Part shown: piece after piece, positions 1 through 5,521 of the stretch
Numbering within the stretch: the first letter of the stretch is position 1
Layout of the letters: each line of letters opens with the position of its first letter
From: Clostridia bacterium
GTDB taxonomy: Bacteria > Bacillota > Clostridia > DUPQ01
Assembly: GCA_030592355.1 (NCBI GenBank)
Contig: JAUVJE010000156.1
Coordinates: 1 to 5,533, forward strand
Length of the DNA: 5,533 nt
Direction of reading: 5' to 3'
Translations under genes and position numbers: made by a program
Notes under the pieces: generated by a model
What the model saw: the letters and a program-made list of their open reading frames with translations, nothing else
Databases searched by the model: none
Told to the model about the DNA's origin: nothing

Positions 1-1052
1 AAAAGGTTGAAACAAAGGACAAAGACGGAAATATAACGCGGATTAAGTACCTTGATGAAAATGACCATTCCGTCGGTTGGGAAACTTCGGTTTACGGAGA
101 TTCGATAGAGTATGATTACCATTTCCCCGGAAATAGCGACTTAGAACTTGAAATTATCAGATATGGAATGCTTGGAAACAGCCGATTTTATCAGGTCAGT
201 ACCCGGGATGAAAGCATTGATAGGCGCACCGCCGTGAGAATAAATGATCCGAACGATACAAATAAGACCCATATTGCATATATAATTCAAAAAGAAAACA
301 ATCTGCAGGACGGTCTTAACACCAGCCTTTATAATTCCAACCAGACTTTCACCACCTATTCAATGGGAAAAGAACTGGAAGCATATACATATTATGAAGA
401 CATCCTTATAAGGGAAATCCAAAAACAATATAACGGTGATAATGTGTTTTCGGATATCAAACTCTACTACAATTCCGGGATTCTGAAGAAGGATTATCAC
501 CAGGCAAACGGCAAAGACGACGGGCTGTCGGTGTCATATTTCGATACCGGTAATATGAATCAAAGAATCAATTACAAAGAAGGAAAGATTCATGGAACCC
601 ATGAAAGGTTTTATGAAAATGAAAAGCTGAATGAATTCATAACATATGTAAATGGAATTAAAAACGGAATAACGGAAAAATACTATGATAACGATTCACA
701 TCAGATGGCATTCGAAGGTTCCTATGCGGACAACGAAAGAAGCGGGAAATGGACGGTGTACACGAAAGACGGGAAACTTGACAGTGAGATGAATTATAAA
801 AACGGCGAGTACGACGGTGAGTTTAAATCATATGCAACGGGTGATTTAAATTACAATTCCATCCACGCTTTCGGACAATACTCCGATGGTAAAATGACAG
901 GCGAATGGATATACGGATATCATAATGAGGGCTGGGTTGAGAAAGTCTATTACGAAGACGGGGTGAAAAAATGGGATGAATACAGCACCGGTAACGTCAG
1001 GACATATTATAATCCCGACGGTTCCGTCAGTCATACGGAAACCATTGACTGA
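1..1052 (+). CDS. MORN-variant (YwqK-like) repeat protein, 5'-truncated by the window edge
   Basis: The reading frame is open from base 3 to the TGA at 1050-1052, giving 349 visible residues with no start codon in view. The ATG at 168 has no Shine-Dalgarno upstream and the same frame continues to its left with similar composition, so it is probably internal. The C-terminal part, about residues 150-345, consists of degenerate repeats of about 22 residues rich in Tyr, Gly, Asn and Lys. Examples are YKEGKIHGTHERFYENEK and YKNGEYDGEFKSYATGDL, with the G-x-x-x-G-x-x-x-x-Y pattern of MORN_2 repeats as found in YwqK-type proteins. About the first 150 visible residues show only hints of this pattern. 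I see no catalytic motif or membrane segment in this portion. YwqK family members are often labelled antitoxins, but nothing here shows a toxin partner, so I do not assign that role. Localisation is unknown because the N-terminus lies outside the window. Confidence 0.85.
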   Translation, partial: KVETKDKDGNITRIKYLDENDHSVGWETSVYGDSIEYDYHFPGNSDLELEIIRYGMLGNSRFYQVSTRDESIDRRTAVRINDPNDTNKTHIAYIIQKENNLQDGLNTSLYNSNQTFTTYSMGKELEAYTYYEDILIREIQKQYNGDNVFSDIKLYYNSGILKKDYHQANGKDDGLSVSYFDTGNMNQRINYKEGKIHGTHERFYENEKLNEFITYVNGIKNGITEKYYDNDSHQMAFEGSYADNERSGKWTVYTKDGKLDSEMNYKNGEYDGEFKSYATGDLNYNSIHAFGQYSDGKMTGEWIYGYHNEGWVEKVYYEDGVKKWDEYSTGNVRTYYNPDGSVSHTETID

Positions 1053-1206
1053 AGGGAAAATTTAATACGAAAGAACAATTACTCAAAAATTTATATATAA
1101 AGTGGAACTGTTGCAATCCGCCCTTAAGGTCAATCCCATATGCCGCTTTTCAATAAGATTACCCGATGGAATAATATAATATCACCCTGACATATTTATC
1201 CTTATG

Positions 1207-1231
1207 GTGTTTTTAGTTCCAGTGGGGAAAT
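1207..1231 (+). repeat. Dispersed repeat A, copy 1 (GTGTTTTTA...CCAGTGGGGAAAT)
   Basis: These 25 bases match 2576-2600 at 21 of 25 positions without gaps: GTGTTTTTA, three differing bases, then CCAGTGrGGAAAT. Both copies are intergenic and in the same orientation. The 3' half also resembles the GGGAkGAAATTAACCGC repeat further right, which suggests a small family of related sequences. Confidence 0.5.
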
Positions 1232-1251
1232 AAACCATACTATTCCACTGG
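1219..1251. repeat. Inverted repeat CCAGTGG / CCACTGG near the convergent gene ends
   Basis: CCAGTGG at 1219-1225 is matched exactly by CCACTGG at 1245-1251. As plus-strand RNA the stem can grow to 9 bp with two G-U pairs, leaving a loop of about 15 nt. It begins 9 bases beyond the stop codon of the WG-repeat lipoprotein gene, so it could end or protect that transcript. The minus-strand RNA has no T-run after the hairpin, however, and the plus-strand side has only a weak TAATATATTT tail. It also carries part of a dispersed repeat (1207-1231), so it may instead be an end of a relic element. Confidence 0.45.
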
Positions 1252-1259
1252 TAATATAT

Positions 1260-2264
1260 TTAGAAAACCTTTCTAAATGATCTGGTTTCATTAAATTCAA
1301 AATCTATTATTGTCCTGCCCTTATCGTCAATGAATCCCCACTTTTTACCCGCATAAGTCGCAGGTGCCATGGATTCAATCAAATTCCCTGCAAAAAACCA
1401 GTTGGCTTCAATGATGAATTCACCTGAAGAATCTATATAACCATATCCATCCAAAATACCGGCAGCTGCAATTCCATTAATAAAAGGTAAAGCACTAATA
1501 AATTTGGCTTCAATAACCAATTCGCCTGCTTTATTCATATACCCATACAATTCGCTTTCAGCATTCATTACTATCGCAAGCCCTTCAGAAAAATTCCCGT
1601 AAAAATAGCCTTGAAGTAATGGCTGTAGGGCAACTTCCCCGTCGTAACCGATATATATACTTTTTATTGCCGGATCCGGGCCGTTAAAATATGGATAAAC
1701 AAAAGCCAGCCCGTCTGAAAACGGAGAAGCCTCTGTATAAACGGGTTCAATAACAAAATTCCCACTCTTATCAATGTAACCATTTTTAATACCATCTGCA
1801 GAAACAACCGCAAACCCTTCTGAAAAAGAGTCAGCCTTGGTATACTCAGCTTCAATTACAATATTGCCTTCGATATCAATATAACCCCACTTGCCATTAA
1901 TCCTGATGCAGGCCAGACCTTCAGCAAACGACATCGCTCCCGAAAATCTAAAATTAAATGCATAGTCACCGTTCTTATCAATATACTGCCAGCCTTTTTC
2001 GCTTCTCACCAATGCCAATCCTTCGGATGAAAAACTTTTTGCATCAAGAAATTCTGGTTTTATAACAAAAATTCCATTTTGGTCAATGTATCCCCAGTTG
2101 TTTCCAAACTTTACCGGAGCAAGATATAAACCATTATCCGGCACACTGCCTGTCCTGTCATCAGTTAAACTCGGATTAACATTTTCGAAATCGATTTTTT
2201 TCAATGAACAACCTACTGTGAAAAATATAATAAACGCCATTAGTACTAGAAAAATTTTCTTCAT
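1260..2264 (-). CDS. WG-repeat lipoprotein
   Basis: The protein has 334 residues. The start at 2264 is supported by AAGGAG at 2275-2280, ten bases upstream. The N-terminus is a Gram-positive lipoprotein signal: MKK, a hydrophobic stretch to about residue 17, and a TVGC lipobox with Cys19 as the likely lipidated residue. This predicts an extracytoplasmic protein anchored in the outer leaflet of the membrane. From about residue 55 to the end there are about eight WG repeats of 31-36 residues, each with the pattern WGYID-x-x-G-x-x-VI-x-x-x-(F/Y)-x-x-A-x-x-F-x-(E/D)-G-L-A. They begin near residues 55, 90, 124, 159, 201, 237, 272 and 307. Repeat 5 is degenerate (IYIGYDGE, no WG) and follows a longer linker. 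Repeat 8 breaks off at SFRKVF, before the usual GLA-x-V end. WG repeats are thought to form beta-rich scaffolds. No enzyme active site is visible and the function is unknown. It seems to be transcribed alone. Confidence 0.93.
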   Translation of the reverse strand: MKKIFLVLMAFIIFFTVGCSLKKIDFENVNPSLTDDRTGSVPDNGLYLAPVKFGNNWGYIDQNGIFVIKPEFLDAKSFSSEGLALVRSEKGWQYIDKNGDYAFNFRFSGAMSFAEGLACIRINGKWGYIDIEGNIVIEAEYTKADSFSEGFAVVSADGIKNGYIDKSGNFVIEPVYTEASPFSDGLAFVYPYFNGPDPAIKSIYIGYDGEVALQPLLQGYFYGNFSEGLAIVMNAESELYGYMNKAGELVIEAKFISALPFINGIAAAGILDGYGYIDSSGEFIIEANWFFAGNLIESMAPATYAGKKWGFIDDKGRTIIDFEFNETRSFRKVF

Positions 2265-2359
2265 CCTTATCCTACTCCTTAATCCGGTTCACTCTTACTC
2301 GTTACCAGTAATCCTGAGATTTTACGAATTTTTAATGACTTGCTTTATTTACATATATG

Positions 2360-2365
2360 ATTATA
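2360..2365 (-). promoter_or_regulatory. Possible -10 element for the WG-repeat lipoprotein gene
   Basis: The minus strand reads TATAAT here, about 95 bases upstream of the lipoprotein start codon and within AT-rich DNA. The best -35 candidate at a 16-base spacing is TTAGGA, which matches TTGACA at only three of six positions. This is therefore a weak candidate, offered because the gene has no upstream partner on its strand and needs its own promoter. Confidence 0.28.
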
Positions 2366-2535
2366 AATAACAAAAGATATATCCTAAGGTATAAATTCTA
2401 AGTTATACACAAAATCACCCGAAACCCACTTTTATGAGCATAAAAATTATATGCCCTTTACATAAAATAAACCTGCCCAAACTCTTAACTGACAACCCGG
2501 GGACACAACCGGATTCTCATTTTGTTGCATGCTAT

Positions 2536-2552
2536 GGGATGAAATTAACCGC
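2536..2552 (+). repeat. Dispersed repeat B, copy 1 (GGGATGAAATTAACCGC)
   Basis: These 17 bases match 2719-2735 at 16 of 17 positions in the same orientation, 183 bases apart. Both copies are intergenic. The core GAAATTAACCGC is identical. Confidence 0.55.
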
Positions 2553-2575
2553 ACTCTTATATTTCTGCCGTCGGA

Positions 2576-2600
2576 GTGTTTTTAAGCCCAGTGAGGAAAT
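2576..2600 (+). repeat. Dispersed repeat A, copy 2 (GTGTTTTTA...CCAGTGAGGAAAT)
   Basis: This copy matches 1207-1231 at 21 of 25 positions in the same orientation, about 1.37 kb away. It sits inside a local inverted repeat, GGAGTG at 2573-2578 and CACTCC at 2603-2608, much as copy 1 sits beside the CCAGTGG/CCACTGG inverted repeat. The shared association with a hairpin favours an element end over chance. Confidence 0.5.
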
Positions 2601-2689
2601 TTCACTCCAGGCGAAGTCCGGAAGATTATTGATGAATGATGTTTATTGATATAAACAAATGAAGCAATAATTGCATCGGACACAGCAAG

Positions 2690-2714
2690 TCTGACAATCT
2701 AACAAATTGTCAGA
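2690..2714. repeat. Perfect 9-bp inverted repeat downstream of the ABC operon
   Basis: TCTGACAAT at 2690-2698 and ATTGTCAGA at 2706-2714 pair perfectly across a 7-base loop, extendable by one G-U pair. It lies 24 bases past the stop codon of the last ABC transporter gene, a fitting position for a transcript end. On the operon strand the hairpin is followed by CTTGCTGTG rather than a run of T, so it is not a standard intrinsic terminator. It could be a 3'-end stabiliser, a weak terminator, an operator, or part of the relic repeat cluster. Confidence 0.5.
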
Positions 2715-2718
2715 TGGT

Positions 2719-2735
2719 GGGAGGAAATTAACCGC
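2719..2735 (+). repeat. Dispersed repeat B, copy 2 (GGGAGGAAATTAACCGC)
   Basis: This is the partner of 2536-2552, with 16 of 17 bases identical. It ends three bases short of the stop codon of the last ABC transporter gene. Although it looks like a ribosome binding site on the plus strand, the ATG that follows opens only a 17-codon frame antisense to the permease. Confidence 0.55.
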
Positions 2736-2738
2736 TGG

Positions 2739-3536
2739 TCACATGCGGGTGATGATTAAGTTACCCGATTCGTACTTTTTTAGACCGTTCATGTAAATAA
2801 CAAATGCAAAAAGGCAATAGGCCGCCGCAACCCCAAGCAACAGGAAAAATATTCCCCAAGAAAATTCATGAGCGAGCCTTAGAGGCACATGGGTTATGAA
2901 ACCTATTGGTATTGCAGTCATTATCAATACTTTAAGCGGTCCTTTAAAAATGCTTTCCGGGTATATGGAAAACGTAATCGTGAATTCCCGCAGACTCCTG
3001 CCCACGGCTTCCATGTTCCCAAAATAGAATGTCAGCGACTGACCTACGACTGTTATTGAAGTTATAAGAAGCGCTGCCGTAAATATACCTATCCCAAACA
3101 TAAGCCACATTCCTATGCTCGCTTTTATCAATGCCATCAAAATAATTCCATATAACACATCACCCCATGATGTGGCTGACATCCGGGCAGAAATAGAATT
3201 TATCAACGGATTTTTAGGCTGCAACAGGTATGTATCAAGTTCACCTGTAATTATCATACCGGAAATTCTGTTGGCATTGGCAAAAAACACATGTGCAAGC
3301 CCAAATCCCGTAGATGCAACAGCCCAAAGGAACATGACATCCCTAAAATCATAGCCTCCGATTCCAGCACCCACCTTATCAAACAGTACCCACCAGAAAA
3401 AAGCGAAGCTCGCATTGTTCAAAGCCATTCCGAACACCTGTACAATAAAACTGGTCCTGTATTCCGTAATAGCAGCCAGGTTGAATATAAAATATTTGCC
3501 AATAAGTTTAATATGTTTCTTAACCTCCATGAACAT
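2739..3536 (-). CDS. ABC-2 family transporter permease (COG3694-like), second permease of the exporter
   Basis: The protein has 265 residues, a usual length for this family, with about six hydrophobic membrane segments near residues 29-52, 66-86, 125-140, 145-171, 200-218 and 227-249. Between segments 2 and 3 lies the cytoplasmic-type stretch I-x-x-GELDTYLLQPKNPL (about 96-111), and YPESIFKGP precedes segment 5 (192-200). Both are typical of the uncharacterised ABC-2 permeases grouped as COG3694. It overlaps the end of the first permease gene by 17 bases, which indicates translational coupling. I chose the ATG at 3536, preceded by GGTGAGG about 8 bases upstream; the ATG at 3530 is an alternative with a too-distant ribosome binding site. 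It should pair with the other permease in the cytoplasmic membrane to form the channel driven by the ATPase. The substrate is unknown. The gene ends the operon. Confidence 0.93.
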   Translation of the reverse strand: MFMEVKKHIKLIGKYFIFNLAAITEYRTSFIVQVFGMALNNASFAFFWWVLFDKVGAGIGGYDFRDVMFLWAVASTGFGLAHVFFANANRISGMIITGELDTYLLQPKNPLINSISARMSATSWGDVLYGIILMALIKASIGMWLMFGIGIFTAALLITSITVVGQSLTFYFGNMEAVGRSLREFTITFSIYPESIFKGPLKVLIMTAIPIGFITHVPLRLAHEFSWGIFFLLLGVAAAYCLFAFVIYMNGLKKYESGNLIITRM

Positions 3537-4302
3537 TTACTTTCCTCACCCCTCTCGAAAATACGAACAAAGCCAGCAATACAGCCAGCACGCACCAGCC
3601 TGCCTGCAAAGGTATTACGGCCAGCGCATGTTCAAATGAAAATTTTACAACCATCTTTGCCGGAGCCCATGTAATAAGGGAAAACGGCAGGTATCTGAGA
3701 ATCCCCTGCGCCCACAACGGCAGGAATTCTATCGGAATCAACATCCCGAAAACAAACAACAGTTTATTGTATATGAAGAAAAACGGTGTGTTTTCTTCAA
3801 AATAGAATGCCAGCAAGCCAATGCTCATTAAAAAGAAAAAATTCATCGTTATTGACAACATGAATGACACTATTATGAACGGTATTGCAACAGGATCGAA
3901 TCCTGCCAGCGGACCTACAAAAACCAGCCCCATTATAATTGCCATCAGTGTAAATATAGATGCACTGAAAGTTATCTCACCCAGTGTTCCCGCAAACTGC
4001 TTAAATATATAGTTCCACGGTCTCAATAACTGATATGCGATGGATCCGGATTTCACCTCTTGATTCATCCTGCCGAATATACCGCTTCCACTGCAGAACA
4101 TCACAAGCTCCGTCATACACACATACCATATCATCTGAGTCAGGTTGTAACCGGCTATCTCGTTTCCGGAATAAATCACGCTCCAAAGGCTGAAAAAAAC
4201 GAAAATGAATATGAAGTAAAATATAGCGCGGCCGGTCACATTCGCCCGATAAACAAGTGCATTTTTTATGCTTATTCCTGCAATTGCCATATACTTCCTC
4301 AT
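3520..4302 (-). CDS. ABC-2 family transporter permease (COG4587-like), first permease of the exporter
   Basis: The protein has 260 residues and about six hydrophobic segments, near 26-44, 55-74, 111-131, 139-166, 174-192 and 226-249. There is a short basic N-terminus and a basic C-terminus (SRGVRKVNVHGG), suggesting both ends face the cytoplasm. The loop EVKSGSIAYQLLRPWNY (about 82-98) between segments 2 and 3 is the family signature. It resembles the GELDTYLLQPKNPL loop of the other permease and probably contacts the ATPase. The start ATG at 4302 overlaps the ATPase stop in an ATGA arrangement and has AAGGAGG at 4312-4318, nine bases upstream. Together with the neighbouring genes it makes a heterodimeric-permease ABC exporter of the COG4586/4587/3694 type. 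From memory, a characterised relative is the viologen exporter of Synechocystis, but substrates differ between members and cannot be read from this sequence. Confidence 0.93.
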   Translation of the reverse strand: MRKYMAIAGISIKNALVYRANVTGRAIFYFIFIFVFFSLWSVIYSGNEIAGYNLTQMIWYVCMTELVMFCSGSGIFGRMNQEVKSGSIAYQLLRPWNYIFKQFAGTLGEITFSASIFTLMAIIMGLVFVGPLAGFDPVAIPFIIVSFMLSITMNFFFLMSIGLLAFYFEENTPFFFIYNKLLFVFGMLIPIEFLPLWAQGILRYLPFSLITWAPAKMVVKFSFEHALAVIPLQAGWCVLAVLLALFVFSRGVRKVNVHGG

Positions 4303-5294
4303 GTCTTTCTGCCTCCTTCCTTATTGCCTGTGTATATGGCTGCTATTATTTCTTCCATGGGTGGCTCTTCAATGGTTATATCCGCGATATTATCCGAATC
4401 GAGCGAAGCCAGTATTTTACCAATGGGCATCACCTTTGTATCCACCGAAAATTTCGCAGCATATGGTGTGCTTTTTATTAGTGTAACGCCTTCCATTTCC
4501 AGTATTTCAGCTCTTTCATTGAGCTTCAGCGAAACTACCTTTTTATTCAGATAATCGTATTTCATCTTCTTGACAGGCATATCCAGGGCAACATTTCCGT
4601 GGTCAATAACAATCGCCCGACGGCATAGGTTCTCTACATCACCAGCGTCATGGCTTGTCAGAAAAACGGTAACATTTTCCTCTTTGTTCAGTTTAGTAAT
4701 CAAGTCCCTGATTTTATGCTTTACAACAACATCAAGTCCGATTGTAGGCTCGTCAAGGAAAAGTATCTTCGGCGCATGCAACAAAGATGCTGCAAATTCA
4801 CAGCGAACCCTTTGCCCAAGGGAAAGTTTTCTGACGGGCGTATTCAAAAACTCTTTAAGTTCCAGCAAATCTGCAAGTCCTGCCAGCCGCTCTTCATAAT
4901 CATTTTTTTCTATTTCATATACATGGGAAAGCAGCCTGAAACTGTCTACCGGAGGCAGATGGAAACTAAGCTGGGATTTCTGTCCGAATACAGCACCAAT
5001 TTGATATGAAAGTTTTCTTCTGTCCTTCACAGGATCGTACCCAAGAACATTGGCTTTTCCTGCTGTCGGATGCAAAATACCGGTAAGCATTTTAATTGTT
5101 GTGGACTTACCCGCTCCGTTTGGTCCGATGAATGCGAGCATCTCCCCTTCACTCACAGAAAAACTGACATTCTTAACAGCCTCAACTTCCTTGTATTCAG
5201 GCTTCACCAAAGATTTCAATGCGTTTTTAATTCCTTCGCCGCGGACTTTAACTTTATAGGTCTTTGATAAATTATCCAGAATTATTGCAGCCAT
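4299..5294 (-). CDS. ABC transporter ATP-binding protein (COG4586-like) of an ABC-2 exporter
   Basis: This protein of 331 residues is the motor subunit and hydrolyses ATP on the cytoplasmic side. All nucleotide-binding motifs are intact: Walker A GPNGAGKST (57-65), Q-loop around GQKSQL (104-109), signature LSLGQ (157-161), Walker B ILFLDEPT (177-184) with Glu182 as the catalytic base, D-loop GLD (186-188) and H-loop His215. An N-terminal insert of about 25 residues before VEAVKNVSFSV and the VFGQKSQLSFHLPPVDSFRLL segment are typical of the COG4586 branch. The C-terminal 90 residues or so form the accessory domain common in this group. The frame extends upstream to an ATG at 5351, but that codon lies inside the leader terminator. 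I chose the ATG at 5294, which follows GGGGAGGG at a spacing of about 5 bases and begins the conserved MAAIILDNLSKTYKV. It is the first gene of a three-gene operon, controlled by the ykkC-family riboswitch in its leader. Confidence 0.95.
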   Translation of the reverse strand: MAAIILDNLSKTYKVKVRGEGIKNALKSLVKPEYKEVEAVKNVSFSVSEGEMLAFIGPNGAGKSTTIKMLTGILHPTAGKANVLGYDPVKDRRKLSYQIGAVFGQKSQLSFHLPPVDSFRLLSHVYEIEKNDYEERLAGLADLLELKEFLNTPVRKLSLGQRVRCEFAASLLHAPKILFLDEPTIGLDVVVKHKIRDLITKLNKEENVTVFLTSHDAGDVENLCRRAIVIDHGNVALDMPVKKMKYDYLNKKVVSLKLNERAEILEMEGVTLIKSTPYAAKFSVDTKVMPIGKILASLDSDNIADITIEEPPMEEIIAAIYTGNKEGGRKT

Positions 5295-5319
5295 GTTTCC
5301 CTCCCCAAAAAAATTATGT

Positions 5320-5378
5320 ATAAAGAAACCCGGACCGGTTCCTGATATCATTATACCAAGGACTCCGTACCCGGGTTT
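5320..5378 (-). terminator. Intrinsic terminator (riboswitch expression platform) in the exporter leader
   Basis: On the minus strand AAACCCGGGT (5378-5369) pairs with GTCCGGGTTT (5335-5326): eight Watson-Crick pairs plus two G-U pairs. Inside it, TCCT-TGGTAT (5362-5353) and ATATCAGGA (5348-5340) extend the hairpin with an AATG loop. The RNA then reads TTTCTTTAT, and a second run of seven T follows at 5313-5307. The 5' arm uses the CCCGGG of the aptamer's last hairpin and the 3' strand of its basal stem, so terminator and folded aptamer cannot form together. The prediction is that ligand binding blocks termination and switches the ABC exporter genes on. Confidence 0.8.
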
Positions 5379-5466
5379 TTATCCCGATTAGGCAGTGTAA
5401 CGCTTATGCGCCTGCACCGCTCGGACCAGCTGCCATTTCTGACACGGAACCCAAGGTGCACTCCTT
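5358..5466 (-). promoter_or_regulatory. ykkC-family riboswitch aptamer upstream of the ABC exporter operon
   Basis: Read on the minus strand, the leader carries the conserved ykkC landmarks in order and spacing: CCTTGGGTTCCG (5456-5445, consensus CTAGGGTTCCG), CTGGTCCGAG (5429-5420) and GGGATAAAAACCCGGG (5385-5370, consensus GGGATAAAAGCCCGGG). Supporting stems are a basal P1 (AAGGA 5466-5462 with TCCTT 5362-5358), a hairpin TGTC/GGCA with loop AGAAAT (5444-5431), a P2 arm GCAG/CTGC with apical GCGC-ATAA-GCGT (5415-5392), and the final GGG-ATAAAAA-CCC hairpin. A further 6-bp hairpin, ACAATA/TATTGT, lies at 5469-5487 and could be the extra P0 helix known for ykkC subtype 2. The family includes sensors of guanidine (subtype 1) and of ppGpp, PRPP or ADP/dADP (subtype 2). 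The ACGG expected before the last hairpin in the guanidine subtype is absent (CCTAATC instead). I favour subtype 2 but do not assign a ligand. Confidence 0.85.
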
Positions 5467-5492
5467 ACACAATATTTATTGTATTGTTTGGA

Positions 5493-5521
5493 ATTCTAAT
5501 AGAAACTTAGCAGTTTGTCAA
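5493..5521 (-). promoter_or_regulatory. Sigma-A-type promoter of the riboswitch-exporter operon
   Basis: The minus strand has a perfect -35 TTGACA (5521-5516), a 17-base spacer, and the -10 TAGAAT (5498-5493, five of six consensus bases). Transcription should start near 5486, giving a leader of about 190 nt to the ATPase start codon. That leader holds exactly the ykkC aptamer and its terminator. Such a strong core promoter suggests constitutive initiation, with control left to termination in the leader. Confidence 0.8.

Larger units (their letters stand above)
1053..1259. other. Intergenic region between convergent genes
   Basis: This stretch of 207 bases separates the plus-strand MORN-repeat gene from the minus-strand WG-repeat gene. 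It is AT-rich, contains the AT-only palindrome TTTATATATAAA (1090-1101) and, near its right end, the CCAGTGG/CCACTGG inverted repeat. No open frame with a ribosome binding site and no classic GC-rich hairpin plus T-run terminator is seen on either strand. Confidence 0.6.
2265..2738. other. 474-base intergenic region with relic repeats, no convincing gene
   Basis: The region lies between the start of the WG-repeat lipoprotein gene and the end of the ABC transporter operon, both on the minus strand. A plus-strand open frame at 2434-2649 (71 codons) has no ribosome binding site and no recognisable family, so I do not call it. What the region does hold is a weak promoter for the lipoprotein, two copies of a GAAATTAACCGC repeat, one copy of repeat A and a perfect 9-bp inverted repeat at 2690-2714. 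The short palindrome GCAATAATTGC is also present around 2664-2674. Together these look like remnants of a mobile or repeated element. Confidence 0.5.

Noticed and set aside
168..1052. ATG at 168 as the true start of the MORN-repeat gene
   Set aside because: There is no Shine-Dalgarno before it, and the same frame is open to the left edge with protein of similar character (Asp/Asn/Tyr-rich, DKDGNITRIKYLDEN), so the gene almost certainly begins outside the window.
1..1052. Toxin-antitoxin system, suggested by the YwqK antitoxin label
   Set aside because: No small toxin gene or partner is visible next to it, and the label by itself is weak evidence of function.
1060..1260. Possible plus-strand promoter around TATAAT near 1175
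   Set aside because: No -35 hexamer lies at a suitable spacing (the nearest, TTCAAT, is 20 bases away), and no plus-strand gene follows.
2434..2649. Plus-strand open frame of 71 codons in the intergenic region
   Set aside because: It has no ribosome binding site, no recognisable family, and lies across dispersed repeats. It is more likely a chance frame or a degraded remnant.
4060..4554. Plus-strand open frame of 164 codons and other plus-strand frames within 2739-5294
   Set aside because: They are antisense to the well-supported ABC transporter genes, lack ribosome binding sites and show no protein family.
5295..5351. N-terminal extension of the ATPase (MISGTGPGFFIHNFFGEGN)
   Set aside because: It would be encoded by the terminator hairpin and U-rich tail and has no good ribosome binding site. 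The start at 5294 has a strong GGGGAGGG and begins the conserved domain.
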